The translations under genes were made by a program, and so were the position numbers. From Clostridiaceae bacterium (GTDB taxonomy: Bacteria > Bacillota > Clostridia > Lachnospirales > Lachnospiraceae), in contig CABJBA010000001.1 of the NCBI GenBank assembly GCA_902363735.1, positions 372,001 through 436,000 on the forward strand: 64,000 bases of DNA. Reading direction: 5' to 3'. Shown piece after piece: positions 26,915 through 34,794 of this stretch. The first letter of the stretch is position 1, and each line of letters opens with the position of its first letter. The notes beneath the pieces are model-generated. The model saw only the letters and a program-made list of their open reading frames with translations. It had not been told where the DNA came from and did no database searches.

Positions 26915-26953
26915 AAAATCCTGAGCTTTTTACTTGTAAAACTTTAATACTTC

Positions 26954-27556
26954 CTAAGCCAAAGCGCTTTGCTCTGCCGACTGGGTGACTGTAGACTTTT
27001 CGTCTTTCATCGCAAGATAATAATTGGCAAGTGTCGCGTTCGTATACGGAACCAACCAAATCATAATGAGTCCGAACGTAATTGGGATAAGCAGGAACCA
27101 CCCAATAAATGACAGCGAAAGCACAAACAAATCGAATTTATGACCGTTCGTCATTCTTTTGCTCTCGGCAAGCGCCTCACGGGCACTCATGCCTAGGTTA
27201 TCCGCAAAGATATAGGGCGCCATTAAATAAGCATACCCTTTGACAATGCCTGGAATAACCAGGAACAATGACCACGCAAATGTAAAGAACCAAGTTATAA
27301 TCGAAAGCCAAAGGGCTTTTCCAAAGGCACGGAAGCCTTTCCATACATCACTTACCGAAGGTCGGACTTCTTGGGTCAGCGCAATATAGATTATGTTGGT
27401 TGAAAGAACAAAGGATGGCGCAATCAGGAACCCCAACCCGAGCGGAGCCGTAAGCATGGATATAAGGCCAATCACGAGATGGCACGCAAACAATATTCCA
27501 ATATTGCCTTTAATCTGGGCTTTTGCTGCTGATTTCATTTGAGAACGAATAATCAT
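26954..27556 (-). CDS. DUF975 family integral membrane protein
   Basis: This 200-residue protein starts MIIRSQMKSAAKAQIKGN, typical of DUF975, followed by five or six hydrophobic segments (IGILFACHLVIGLISML, ALWLSIITWFFTFAWSLFLVIPGIV, FDLFVLSLSFIGWFLLIPITFGLIMIW). The family hallmarks GIVKGYAYLMAPYI and REALAESKRMTNGHK are present. The role is unknown; such proteins are common near transport and envelope genes. The SD (GGCGGG) is weaker than its neighbours. It lies between the 240-residue lipoprotein and the relic and has no counterpart in copy 1, so it was either inserted here or lost there. Confidence 0.8.
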   Translation of the reverse strand: MIIRSQMKSAAKAQIKGNIGILFACHLVIGLISMLTAPLGLGFLIAPSFVLSTNIIYIALTQEVRPSVSDVWKGFRAFGKALWLSIITWFFTFAWSLFLVIPGIVKGYAYLMAPYIFADNLGMSAREALAESKRMTNGHKFDLFVLSLSFIGWFLLIPITFGLIMIWLVPYTNATLANYYLAMKDEKSTVTQSAEQSALA

Positions 27557-27645
27557 TATAAATCCCGCCTGTTATTTATTTTTGTAGTACTTGTTTCGCA
27601 TTTTTAGGGAGCACTCTGCTTCAATGGCTTAATTAGGAATCCGTA

Positions 27646-28368
27646 TTATCCCATAATGTAGTTTGAAATATTAATACTATAAATATCACACGCTGTTTGG
27701 AATATGCCTTCATCTACCTTGTTTCTATAGTAGGTTTCCATTTGATGATCCAAATCCGCAAGCACAGCGTCAAAATCTTCTACCACATAGCCGTCAACCA
27801 CATCCCACCAGCGCGCCATGAGAGAAATAACGTTGCTCTTCTGATCCTGATTTAAGGCAAGCCAGCTCTCCGTTCTTAGGCTTAGCACATAATTAATTTC
27901 ATCATCTGTCAATGGCTGCGTTTTTCCTATTCCTTCGCCATTATTTTCTTCTAAAGCAGCTTTGGCGCTGTCAATTTCATCTAAAGCAGATCCGGCGGTG
28001 TCAATAAACTTGTGGATTTCCGCAATAATTGTTTTCAATCCCGCCATTACCTCCGGAGTAAGCGTTTCGGGATTGGCAAAGAAATCGTCCGCCGCAATAA
28101 TTTCATCGGCAAGCCCATTCATGCTTGTAATAAGCTCTTCATCGCTGCGAAGCTCGTCGCTTACATTTACCCTATCAACAACTTCATCATACTTTTCTGC
28201 CATATCCATAAATTCTTGCGCAAGTGCTTGCTGCTCTGCTGTAAATTCCGTTTTCTCGACTTGTACGGGTGTGGAAGGAGACGCTTCGGGAGCAGCATTG
28301 TTTCCGCCGCAGGCCGCAAGGCTCAGTGTCATGACAAGCGCCATCATAAGTACCAGTAATTTTTTCAT
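27646..28368 (-). CDS. Lipoprotein (240 aa)
   Basis: The signal MKKLLVLMMALVMTLSLAAC has lipobox LAAC, with the modified cysteine at residue 20, followed by a short linker (GGNNAAPEASPSTPVQVE) and a helical acidic domain. The first 50 residues are nearly identical to the 238-residue lipoprotein upstream, and the rest has diverged. The C-terminal half (SLRTESWLALNQDQKSNV, then WWDVVDGYV) is distinctive and not recognised. It sits behind CATGAAACAT site B and probably heads the copy 2 operon. The SD is GGAGGATTTGAA. Confidence 0.8.
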   Translation of the reverse strand: MKKLLVLMMALVMTLSLAACGGNNAAPEASPSTPVQVEKTEFTAEQQALAQEFMDMAEKYDEVVDRVNVSDELRSDEELITSMNGLADEIIAADDFFANPETLTPEVMAGLKTIIAEIHKFIDTAGSALDEIDSAKAALEENNGEGIGKTQPLTDDEINYVLSLRTESWLALNQDQKSNVISLMARWWDVVDGYVVEDFDAVLADLDHQMETYYRNKVDEGIFQTACDIYSINISNYIMG

Positions 28369-28422
28369 TTCAAATCCTCCGTTTTCTATTGGATAGTGTT
28401 AAGGATATCCCCCTGCGTGCAC

Positions 28423-28467
28423 TCTATCAAAAAATCCCCGCTTAAAACCATCATCTGCATGAAACAT
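28423..28467 (-). promoter_or_regulatory. Site B: single CATGAAACAT with GATAGA box
   Basis: One CATGAAACAT (28458-28467) lies 29 nt from TCTATC (28423-28428; GATAGA on the transcribed strand). Compared with site A, exactly one 21-bp repeat unit is missing and the flanks are otherwise alike. A degenerate ATGGAAACCT lies at the second-repeat position. Confidence 0.65.
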
Positions 28468-28535
28468 AGTTTCAAGGATGGAAACCTTAGATAAAACTGA
28501 CTTGGAGCAGTAGAATCATACGAAGAAATAGCGTT

Positions 28536-29252
28536 TTAGCTGACCGTTGCAAAGTAACTTCCGCCCTCTGTTGCCTCGAGGATCAGCTTGGCGCCATCTG
28601 TGGTGGCATCTGAAAAGTCAACGCCCATGAAGGTTACTTGATTTCCGCTGCCATCCTGCACCAAAAGGTCCCAAACGAGGGTGTCCTCGGTGAAGGCAAG
28701 CTCGCACATAACAATGTCGCCTTTTTTTATTACTTCGGCAATCAGGTTTTCGCCCCAGTCGTCGTCATTGGCGGGAGACAGTGAGAGGGTATAAATATCC
28801 ATGCTGGTCATGTTGTAAATCTCTACGGGAACAATCACGGCATCCGCTGCTGCAGATGCTTCGTCCAATGCTTCGCTGGCTTGAGCGATGAATGTGCGGC
28901 CTGCATCAATAGCCACCGTCAGGGCACCCATAACCTCAGGGGTGAGCGTTTCGGGCTTGGCAAAGTATTCGTCAGCCTTGATAATTTCATCGGCAAGCTC
29001 ATTCATGGATGCAACAAGCTCTTCATTTTCCAAAAGCTCAGGGCTTGCATTTACCTTGTCAGCGATTACGTCAAACTCTTCCGCCATGCTTATAAAATCC
29101 TGTGCAAGTGCTTGCTGCTCTGCTGTAAATTCCGTATTCTCGACTTGTACGGGTGTGGAAGGAGACGCTTCGGGAGCGGCATTGTTTCCTCCGCAGGCCG
29201 CAAGGCTCAGCGTCATGGCAAGTGCCATCATAAGTACCAGTAATTTTTTCAT
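28536..29252 (-). CDS. Lipoprotein (238 aa)
   Basis: The signal MKKLLVLMMALAMTLSLAAC has an LAAC lipobox and the same linker as the neighbour (GGNNAAPEASPSTPVQVE). A helical segment resembles the 240-residue protein (FTAEQQALAQDF). The C-terminal half reads as a beta-rich domain (VEIYNMTSMDIYTLSLSPAND, VLVWDLLVQDGSGNQVTFMG-like). That half resembles small secreted domains with an NMTG-type start, but no function can be assigned. Its 3' end is duplicated at 20948-21120. CATGAAACAT site C lies upstream. Confidence 0.8.
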   Translation of the reverse strand: MKKLLVLMMALAMTLSLAACGGNNAAPEASPSTPVQVENTEFTAEQQALAQDFISMAEEFDVIADKVNASPELLENEELVASMNELADEIIKADEYFAKPETLTPEVMGALTVAIDAGRTFIAQASEALDEASAAADAVIVPVEIYNMTSMDIYTLSLSPANDDDWGENLIAEVIKKGDIVMCELAFTEDTLVWDLLVQDGSGNQVTFMGVDFSDATTDGAKLILEATEGGSYFATVS

Positions 29253-29305
29253 TTCAAATCCTCCGTTTTCTGTCAGGTGGTATAGGGTAGTTTCCTTAAA
29301 TTCAC

Positions 29306-29350
29306 TCTATCAAAATCCTCGCCCAAAAAACCATCCGCTGCATGAAACAT
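29306..29350 (-). promoter_or_regulatory. Site C: CATGAAACAT with GATAGA box
   Basis: CATGAAACAT (29341-29350) lies 29 nt from TCTATC (29306-29311; GATAGA on the minus strand), upstream of the 238-residue lipoprotein. No second repeat is visible. Confidence 0.6.
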
Positions 29351-29390
29351 GATTTTTGGGGGTTGGTTTGCAGCGTGGGGGACGGCACGA

Positions 29391-31445
29391 TTAGTCCTCC
29401 GTGTATGGCGACACGTCAGGCTCGATCCACGCTTTGCCATCGCTCCAGTCCACATCAAAGTCAAACAGCTTTGCGATGTCCCGCAGCTTGATATAGTTGT
29501 TGCCCCCGATGGTGTAGGCGGTCAGCCCCGACACCGCCGCGCCGGTGTCGCCCCATACGAAGTCGGTGGTGCTGAGTGTCGCACTTTTACTGTCTTTGCC
29601 GATTGCGGCAAGCTCGCCGCTTGTCTTTGTGTACGCCACATGGTTATATAGCTTCGCTTTGCCGTTCTCCCAACGCACATCAAAGCGCGTTTTCAGGAGT
29701 GCGCCCACATCGCGGAGCTTGACGTAGTTGTTGCCGCTGATTGCATATGCAGGCAGCGCAACCTCCGCACCGTTTAACATAAACTTGGTGTTGGTTGGCA
29801 CGGCTGTAAGCGTATCAGCGGGCGCAGACGGAGGCGTAGGAATTGATGTCATAGGGATTTCATAGCGGTTTTGGTTGATGTAGAGATAGCCGTTTTCAAT
29901 CACAACGCGCCTGTTAAGAAGATCGCGGTTGCCCTTTTCTATCTGGTCAAGCACTACCGCGCCTGTGCGGTCAAAGAGTGACCAATAGAGGTTATTAACA
30001 TCTGAGGGTAACTGGTGCAGAGCAATCGTATAGCCGCCGCTGATCGGCCAGGCATAGACGTACCCATCAAGGTTTTTAATCAAATTCCCCGAGTAGTCAT
30101 AGATTGCTGAGAAAGACCAATTGCCTCCGGCGCCTACGGTGGGTACGCCCTGCGCATTTACCGCTTTAGAAACGGTCACTGCGATAATGCCATCTTTCCA
30201 TTGGAGGCCGAAAGGGTCAGTATCAATCCATCCGTTTTTGTCGGCGGGAATGATGATTTTACCAGTTTTATCTATTATGCCCCCGGAAGGATACTCGCTC
30301 GGGTTATTCCTAAGAACAAAGTAGCACGCCAAGCCGTCTTCAAACTGGAATGGACTCCCATCGTTGGAGCTATTATCGTCTGACATATACGGAATTGCCA
30401 GCCTGCCAGTTTTGTCAATCCAGCCTACTTTGTAAATTTCATGTCTTTGAACTATCCGTTGAAATTTGTATACCGGAGCCAGACCGTCCGAAAAATAATT
30501 GACGCTATCGAATTGCGTGGGTATAACTTCTTTTCCCGTAGTATCAATGAAGCCGCATTTCGATACATAGTTGAATTTTTTGCCGCTTTTCATAGTGACG
30601 ATATCCACTATGCCGTCACCTGAGACGAAATCTACCCCATCCCCGTTGTTAATAGCATTGGTTACTTCGTCCCCATATGTGACTACAGCTAACATCCCCT
30701 CACGAACGACGGCGTCGCTGGCGAAATCATATTTGTACGGCGTGATGAGTTTACCCGTGGTGTCGATATAGGCGGCCACGCCTTTGTCTTTACTGTGGAC
30801 TTTGGCTATCCCTTGAGAGAACTTATTCGCGCGATCAAACTGCGCCGGAATCACTATATTGCCGGCGGCGTCTTTATAACCTTGCAACCCGTTTTCCGTA
30901 AAGACCGTCCAAGTTTCATCGGGGCTCGTTGGCCCGGTTTCGATTTGGGGCGTGGTCGTGGGGACAAACCGGAACTCGGCATGATTGGGGGCGTTCATCT
31001 CCGTATGTGTCCATATGATGATATGGGTTCCGTCCGCGTTTTTCTGTCCCGAGGCATTGACGACCATTTTGGTGTTTGCGGACGGGCGCAGGCTGAAAAT
31101 ATCCGCGTTGTTTTCTGTATAGATATTCCACACATACGGGCTGCTCACCGCTTTTACCCGCGCGCCTTGACTTATGCCGCCCAGTCCCAAATACCTGCCG
31201 TCTTGCGTTTTCAGGGTTACTTGGCCGTCTCCTACGCTTTCCACATAAAAGGATTGCAAGGATGTACCAAAGACGTAGCTTTTTTTCAACTCCGCGTCCC
31301 CGCTGGCAGTCATATTGAGGTAATTGTTCATACAGCGGATATCGTACCAGCCATCGGCCAGCTTATTCGCCGCCAGCGCCGCCTGCGGCAGCAGGGTCAG
31401 CGCCATACACAGAGTGAGCAGTATGCCCATAAACTGTTTTTTCAT
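29391..31445 (-). CDS. Secreted protein with ricin-like, WG-repeat and copper-amine-oxidase-N-like domains
   Basis: This 684-residue protein has a signal peptide (FMGILLTLCMALTLLPQAALA). It continues with a beta-trefoil lectin-like domain at about 28-160 (DGWYDIRC, LNMTASGD, VVNASGQKNADGTHIIIW). WG-type repeats follow at about 180-440 (GLQGYKDAAGNIVIPAQFD, CGFIDTTGKEVIPTQFD, VGWIDKTGRLAIPY). Two C-terminal segments of copper-amine-oxidase-N type close it (MLNGAEVALPAYAISGNNYVKLRDVG and YTIGGNNYIKLRDIAKLF). These domains suggest binding to glycans or cell wall. It is transcribed on its own behind the double site D. Confidence 0.85.
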   Translation of the reverse strand: MKKQFMGILLTLCMALTLLPQAALAANKLADGWYDIRCMNNYLNMTASGDAELKKSYVFGTSLQSFYVESVGDGQVTLKTQDGRYLGLGGISQGARVKAVSSPYVWNIYTENNADIFSLRPSANTKMVVNASGQKNADGTHIIIWTHTEMNAPNHAEFRFVPTTTPQIETGPTSPDETWTVFTENGLQGYKDAAGNIVIPAQFDRANKFSQGIAKVHSKDKGVAAYIDTTGKLITPYKYDFASDAVVREGMLAVVTYGDEVTNAINNGDGVDFVSGDGIVDIVTMKSGKKFNYVSKCGFIDTTGKEVIPTQFDSVNYFSDGLAPVYKFQRIVQRHEIYKVGWIDKTGRLAIPYMSDDNSSNDGSPFQFEDGLACYFVLRNNPSEYPSGGIIDKTGKIIIPADKNGWIDTDPFGLQWKDGIIAVTVSKAVNAQGVPTVGAGGNWSFSAIYDYSGNLIKNLDGYVYAWPISGGYTIALHQLPSDVNNLYWSLFDRTGAVVLDQIEKGNRDLLNRRVVIENGYLYINQNRYEIPMTSIPTPPSAPADTLTAVPTNTKFMLNGAEVALPAYAISGNNYVKLRDVGALLKTRFDVRWENGKAKLYNHVAYTKTSGELAAIGKDSKSATLSTTDFVWGDTGAAVSGLTAYTIGGNNYIKLRDIAKLFDFDVDWSDGKAWIEPDVSPYTED

Positions 31446-31501
31446 AATCTTGTTCCTCCTTTTTTGATTGAACGAAATAATATTTATTTCTCCACGTTCA
31501 A

Positions 31502-31566
31502 TCTATCAGAAATCTCTCTGTAAAACCGTCAGCTGCATGAAACATGGTTTTTTCGACATGAAACAT
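31502..31566 (-). promoter_or_regulatory. Site D: twin CATGAAACAT repeats with GATAGA box
   Basis: Two perfect CATGAAACAT copies (31536-31545 and 31557-31566) start 21 bp apart. TCTATC (31502-31507) lies 28 nt on the minus-strand downstream side. The site is also 180 nt upstream of the divergent regulator operon, so it could serve both directions. Confidence 0.7.
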
Positions 31567-31746
31567 GATTTTGGAGGAAATCGCGCTCCTGTATTTTTTG
31601 CTTTTAGATGTGGGTCAACACAATAACACACTAAATTTGACGAGTTCACACGAATTTTATCTTTTATTTGCCATAATTTGATGATATACTGTAATCTATT
31701 ACTTGTATAAACGATTTTCGACTTTTAGAGGGACGTGAGGCGTGTT

Positions 31747-32037
31747 ATGGGTGTCAGTTATAACAAATTATTCAAACTGATGATTGACAGAAAAATAAGA
31801 AAAGGCGAGCTATGCAGGGCGGCGGGCATCAGCAGCGGCTCGCTTTTGAAAATATCAAAAGATGAAAACATATATGTCGATATTTTGGTTCGGATTTGTT
31901 GTGTTTTAGGCTGCGACTTCGGCGACATCATGGCGTATGTTCCTGATGAAAATGCCGTTATAAAACCTGAACCCGGTAATCGTCAACTGCCCGGTTTGCA
32001 GGAGGGAGAGCCTGCGAGAGTTTCCGAAGAAGTCTAA
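31747..32037 (+). CDS. XRE-family helix-turn-helix regulator
   Basis: The protein has 96 residues from the ATG at 31747, with GAGG 6 nt upstream; an in-frame GTG at 31735 is possible. SYNKLFKLMIDRKIRKGELCRAAGISSGSLLKI is a Cro/CI-type helix-turn-helix, followed by DILVRICCVLGCDFGDIM, as in short Bacillota repressors. The C-terminal 25 residues (PEPGNRQLPGLQEGE) are low-complexity. It is the first gene of the + strand regulatory operon, 20 nt before the LytTR response regulator, and is divergent from the lectin/WG gene across site D. A plausible promoter is TTGCCA (31668) and TGTAAT (31690), 16-bp spacing. Confidence 0.8.
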   Translation: MGVSYNKLFKLMIDRKIRKGELCRAAGISSGSLLKISKDENIYVDILVRICCVLGCDFGDIMAYVPDENAVIKPEPGNRQLPGLQEGEPARVSEEV

Positions 32038-32057
32038 TAGAACATGGAGGGGTGCTT

Positions 32058-32783
32058 ATGCTGCATATTGCGGTCTGTGATGACAATATTGACGAGCTAT
32101 CTAATATGGTACAGCTCATCGACCTGTACCGAACATCGAGACATCTAAACTGCGAACACGCCGTATTTCCAAACGGGTTTGAATTGGTTTCAGCCTTAGA
32201 AAAAGGAAATCGGTTTGATATATACTGTCTGGATATTATGATGCCGGGCTTTACCGGTATTGATGCGGCAAAGGAAATCCGTACCTTTGACAAAACCGCA
32301 CCGATTTTATTCTTTACCTCATCGCCTGAGTTTGCTTTGGAAAGCTATTCGGTGAAAGCCATCAACTATGTACTCAAGCCAATTTCAAAGGAGAAACTAT
32401 TCTTCTCCTTTGATGAGCTGCTGGAGCAAATCAAAGCGAAAGAAGAAGAGGATGCGGTCATCGTAAAGAGCAATGAGGGGATTCAAAAAATACTGATCTC
32501 CAATTTGGCCTTTGCCGAGGTCATTGGCAGAAATGTCCTCTATCATCTGCGCTCCGGCAAGGTGGTCGAATGTACGGAGCCTTTTTCCTCTGTCTGCGAT
32601 AGCCTGCTGAAATATGGGTGTTTTATCAAACCTCACCGCTCTTTTCTTGTGAATATGCAGTATGTGGATACCATCGAAAACCATCAGATCACCTTACAGA
32701 CCCTTTCCACTGTTCCTGTCGCACAGGGCAAGGTAAAGGAGATGAAGCAGCAATATCTGAATTATCAAATGGAAGGGGAATAA
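32058..32783 (+). CDS. LytTR-family response regulator
   Basis: The protein has 241 residues from the ATG at 32058 (GGAGGGG upstream; an in-frame GTG lies at 32052). The receiver domain has VCDDN, the phospho-acceptor aspartate in YCLDIMMPG near residue 57, FFTSS and the lysine in YVLKPI. The C-terminal LytTR DNA-binding domain spans about 140-235 (YHLRSGKVVECTEPF, KPHRSFLVNMQYVDTI). LytTR regulators such as AgrA and VirR bind pairs of 9-bp direct repeats with a 21-bp period, the spacing of the CATGAAACAT repeats at sites A and D. The kinase gene follows 25 nt later. Confidence 0.92.
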   Translation: MLHIAVCDDNIDELSNMVQLIDLYRTSRHLNCEHAVFPNGFELVSALEKGNRFDIYCLDIMMPGFTGIDAAKEIRTFDKTAPILFFTSSPEFALESYSVKAINYVLKPISKEKLFFSFDELLEQIKAKEEEDAVIVKSNEGIQKILISNLAFAEVIGRNVLYHLRSGKVVECTEPFSSVCDSLLKYGCFIKPHRSFLVNMQYVDTIENHQITLQTLSTVPVAQGKVKEMKQQYLNYQMEGE

Positions 32784-32807
32784 GAAAATGGAGGGAGGTG
32801 CTTTAAA

Positions 32808-34079
32808 GTGGCAGTAACAGTGATAGGACTCTTGCGATTTGGGGTTTCTCTGGTCTTTGGCATCATGGTGACTGTTCTCTTTGCGGGAATAGAGCCCACA
32901 AAGAAAAACAGGCGCTCCACCGCCTTGCTTTGCGTCATTTTCCTTTTCGTTCAAACTACCAGTTGGTGGCTTTTGGGCTTGGATTTGACATCAAAGCTGT
33001 ATCCGCTGATTATCCATCTGCCGCTGATCGTGATATTCTCGCTGTACTATAAACGGCCGTGGCTCATATCTGCCGTCAGCGTGCTTTCCGGTTATCTTTG
33101 CTGTCAAGCACCGCGCTGGTTTGGTTTCCTTGCCGGAGCCGCTTTGGACAGCAGACTTGCGGACCATATTTTTTACATAGCATCCGTGTTTTTGGCCTAT
33201 TATTTCTTGAAAAGATATGTAGCCGGATCTGTTCGGCAGTTGATGGAAAAGTCCACGAAATCCTGCTTATTTTTAGGCGGAGTCCCGCTTTTTTACTATC
33301 TGTTCGACTACACGACCGCCATCTACACCGATGTGCTTTACAGCGGCACCGAATGGGCGGTGCAGTTCATGCCCTCAACCATATCCGTTTTCTATTTTGT
33401 GTTTGTGATCCTTTACTACGCTGAGACACAAAAACAGGCAAGCCTTCAAAGAGAAAAAGATATGTTGGATGCACAGTTTAGATTGGCGCAGACAGAGTTT
33501 GCTTCTCTGCAGCAGTTACAGCAGAACGCCGCATCCTATCGGCATGATATGCGCCACCATTTTGCGCTTTTACAGGGACTGGCCTCCAAAGAACACATAG
33601 AGGGGATTAAAGAGTACCTGCGAACTGCCCAGTCCGACATGGATGCCATCACGCCCACACGCTTTTGCGAAAACGAAACCGTCAACCTGATTTTGTCCGC
33701 TTTCGCTACGAAAGCGAAACAAGGATCAATCATGCTGACGGTGGATGCGAAACTGCCTGATTTGCTTCCCTTTAGCGATACTGAGCTTTGCTCGCTCCTC
33801 TCAAACGCTTTGGAAAATGCCATTCATGCCTGTGAACAGATAGCTGACAGCAACAAACGCATCATCCGGCTGCGTATGTATTCCAAAAATAATAAGCTGT
33901 GCATTGATTTGCACAACAGCTATCAGGTAGAGCCGCTATTTCAACAAGGGCTTCCAGCATCAAAAGAACAGGGGCATGGCTTTGGCACAAAAAGCATAAC
34001 CCATATCGTGGAAAAGCATGGCGGTGTATTTCAGTTTTCGGTTAAGGATGGCTGGTTTATATTTCAGGCTACTGCATAA
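32808..34079 (+). CDS. GHKL-type sensor histidine kinase
   Basis: This 423-residue AgrC-like kinase starts at a GTG with GGAGGTG upstream. Six or so membrane helices occupy residues 1-210, followed by a coiled region. The phospho-acceptor histidine is in YRHDMRHHFALLQG. The GHKL ATPase has the N box (LLSNALENAIHACEQ) and G box (GHGFGTKSITHIVEKHGG). It is the cognate partner of the LytTR regulator. No AgrB or AgrD-like peptide gene is seen nearby, so the signal is unknown; it may sense the envelope or a peptide made elsewhere. Confidence 0.9.
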   Translation: MAVTVIGLLRFGVSLVFGIMVTVLFAGIEPTKKNRRSTALLCVIFLFVQTTSWWLLGLDLTSKLYPLIIHLPLIVIFSLYYKRPWLISAVSVLSGYLCCQAPRWFGFLAGAALDSRLADHIFYIASVFLAYYFLKRYVAGSVRQLMEKSTKSCLFLGGVPLFYYLFDYTTAIYTDVLYSGTEWAVQFMPSTISVFYFVFVILYYAETQKQASLQREKDMLDAQFRLAQTEFASLQQLQQNAASYRHDMRHHFALLQGLASKEHIEGIKEYLRTAQSDMDAITPTRFCENETVNLILSAFATKAKQGSIMLTVDAKLPDLLPFSDTELCSLLSNALENAIHACEQIADSNKRIIRLRMYSKNNKLCIDLHNSYQVEPLFQQGLPASKEQGHGFGTKSITHIVEKHGGVFQFSVKDGWFIFQATA

Positions 34080-34124
34080 TCTCTTACTTATTTTCCGTTA
34101 TTTATGCCAGTTCACTTGAGTAGT

Positions 34125-34760
34125 TCAAGGGGGTTGCAAAATGACCCCCGCCCCCGTCCACGGAAAATCAGATGAAAAGCAGGATCGAGATTTCCCTGCT
34201 ACTTCTCTCATTCTTTCCGATAAATAGCGGAGAGGCAGCGTTCCGAATGTATCAAGATGAATGGGGATGGGGATCTTTTTCGTTGTCGAGCGTGCGGCTG
34301 GGGCAAACTCGTTTCTTGCCACTTCCGCTGTTTGTTTCTCCTGCTTTTCACCTTTCAAGGTATCAAAGGTAATGTGAACTGCTACGGTCTTATTATCGCC
34401 TGTCCCTGATTCTGGCGTTACAGGCGCTATGTAATCCTCATATGCGAGGGTATTGTCATTGTCGGGCGTGGGCATCTGCTCTACAAAAAGCAGGATATAC
34501 AGGTTAGAGCTTTGCCCACGGTTTCTTTCACGGAAACGTGCTTCCTTTTGAATATAGCCTGTGCCAGCCAGCTCCTTTAGGGCACGCTTTACCGTAGATA
34601 CAGATATATGAAGCTGCTCGGCCATTGTAGGAATAGCCGGAAAACAGGTCAGGTCTTTATTGGAACGGTCAATCAGGTAAATCAACACGGAAAGCGCACG
34701 GCTTTTCAGATTGCTGGCATACGCTTGTTGTTTCAGCTCCGCTTGCTTGGTCATCGTCAA
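34125..34760 (-). CDS. Helix-turn-helix ICE protein (replication/regulation type)
   Basis: In this 211-residue protein, residues 20-75 form a winged helix-turn-helix (LIDRSNKDLTCFPAIPTMAEQLHISVSTVKRALKELAG), the arrangement used by replication-initiator-like and HTH_36 proteins of conjugative elements. The rest is polar and poorly conserved (DNDNTLAYEDYIAP), ending LRYLSERMREVAG and a proline tail. The SD AAGGAGG lies directly after a strong hairpin. It is the first ICE backbone gene to the right of the envelope island. Its C-terminus could have been altered by insertion of the island, which cannot be judged without relatives. Confidence 0.7.
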   Translation of the reverse strand: MTMTKQAELKQQAYASNLKSRALSVLIYLIDRSNKDLTCFPAIPTMAEQLHISVSTVKRALKELAGTGYIQKEARFRERNRGQSSNLYILLFVEQMPTPDNDNTLAYEDYIAPVTPESGTGDNKTVAVHITFDTLKGEKQEKQTAEVARNEFAPAARSTTKKIPIPIHLDTFGTLPLRYLSERMREVAGKSRSCFSSDFPWTGAGVILQPP

Positions 34761-34771
34761 AATCCTCCTTA

Positions 34772-34794
34772 CGCCGGGGCGTTATGCCCCGGCG
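34772..34794 (-). promoter_or_regulatory. Intercistronic hairpin before the HTH gene
   Basis: CGCCGGGGC and GCCCCGGCG make a perfect 9-bp GC stem with a 5-nt loop containing the stop codon of the upstream ATPase gene. It ends 1-2 nt before the AAGGAGG site of the HTH gene. There is no T-run, so translation coupling or RNA processing is more likely than termination. Confidence 0.5.

Larger units (their letters stand above)
21298..28715. repeat. Segmental duplication, copy 2 (partly decayed)
   Basis: This matches copy 1 (10907-21120) in gene order from the 3' end of the 28536 lipoprotein to the SLH/LysM gene. It contains intact LemA and surface-protein genes, but broken zinc-ribbon, DUF4428-like and DUF2207 genes. 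It also has an additional DUF975 gene and a lipoprotein relic not seen in copy 1. Confidence 0.8.
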
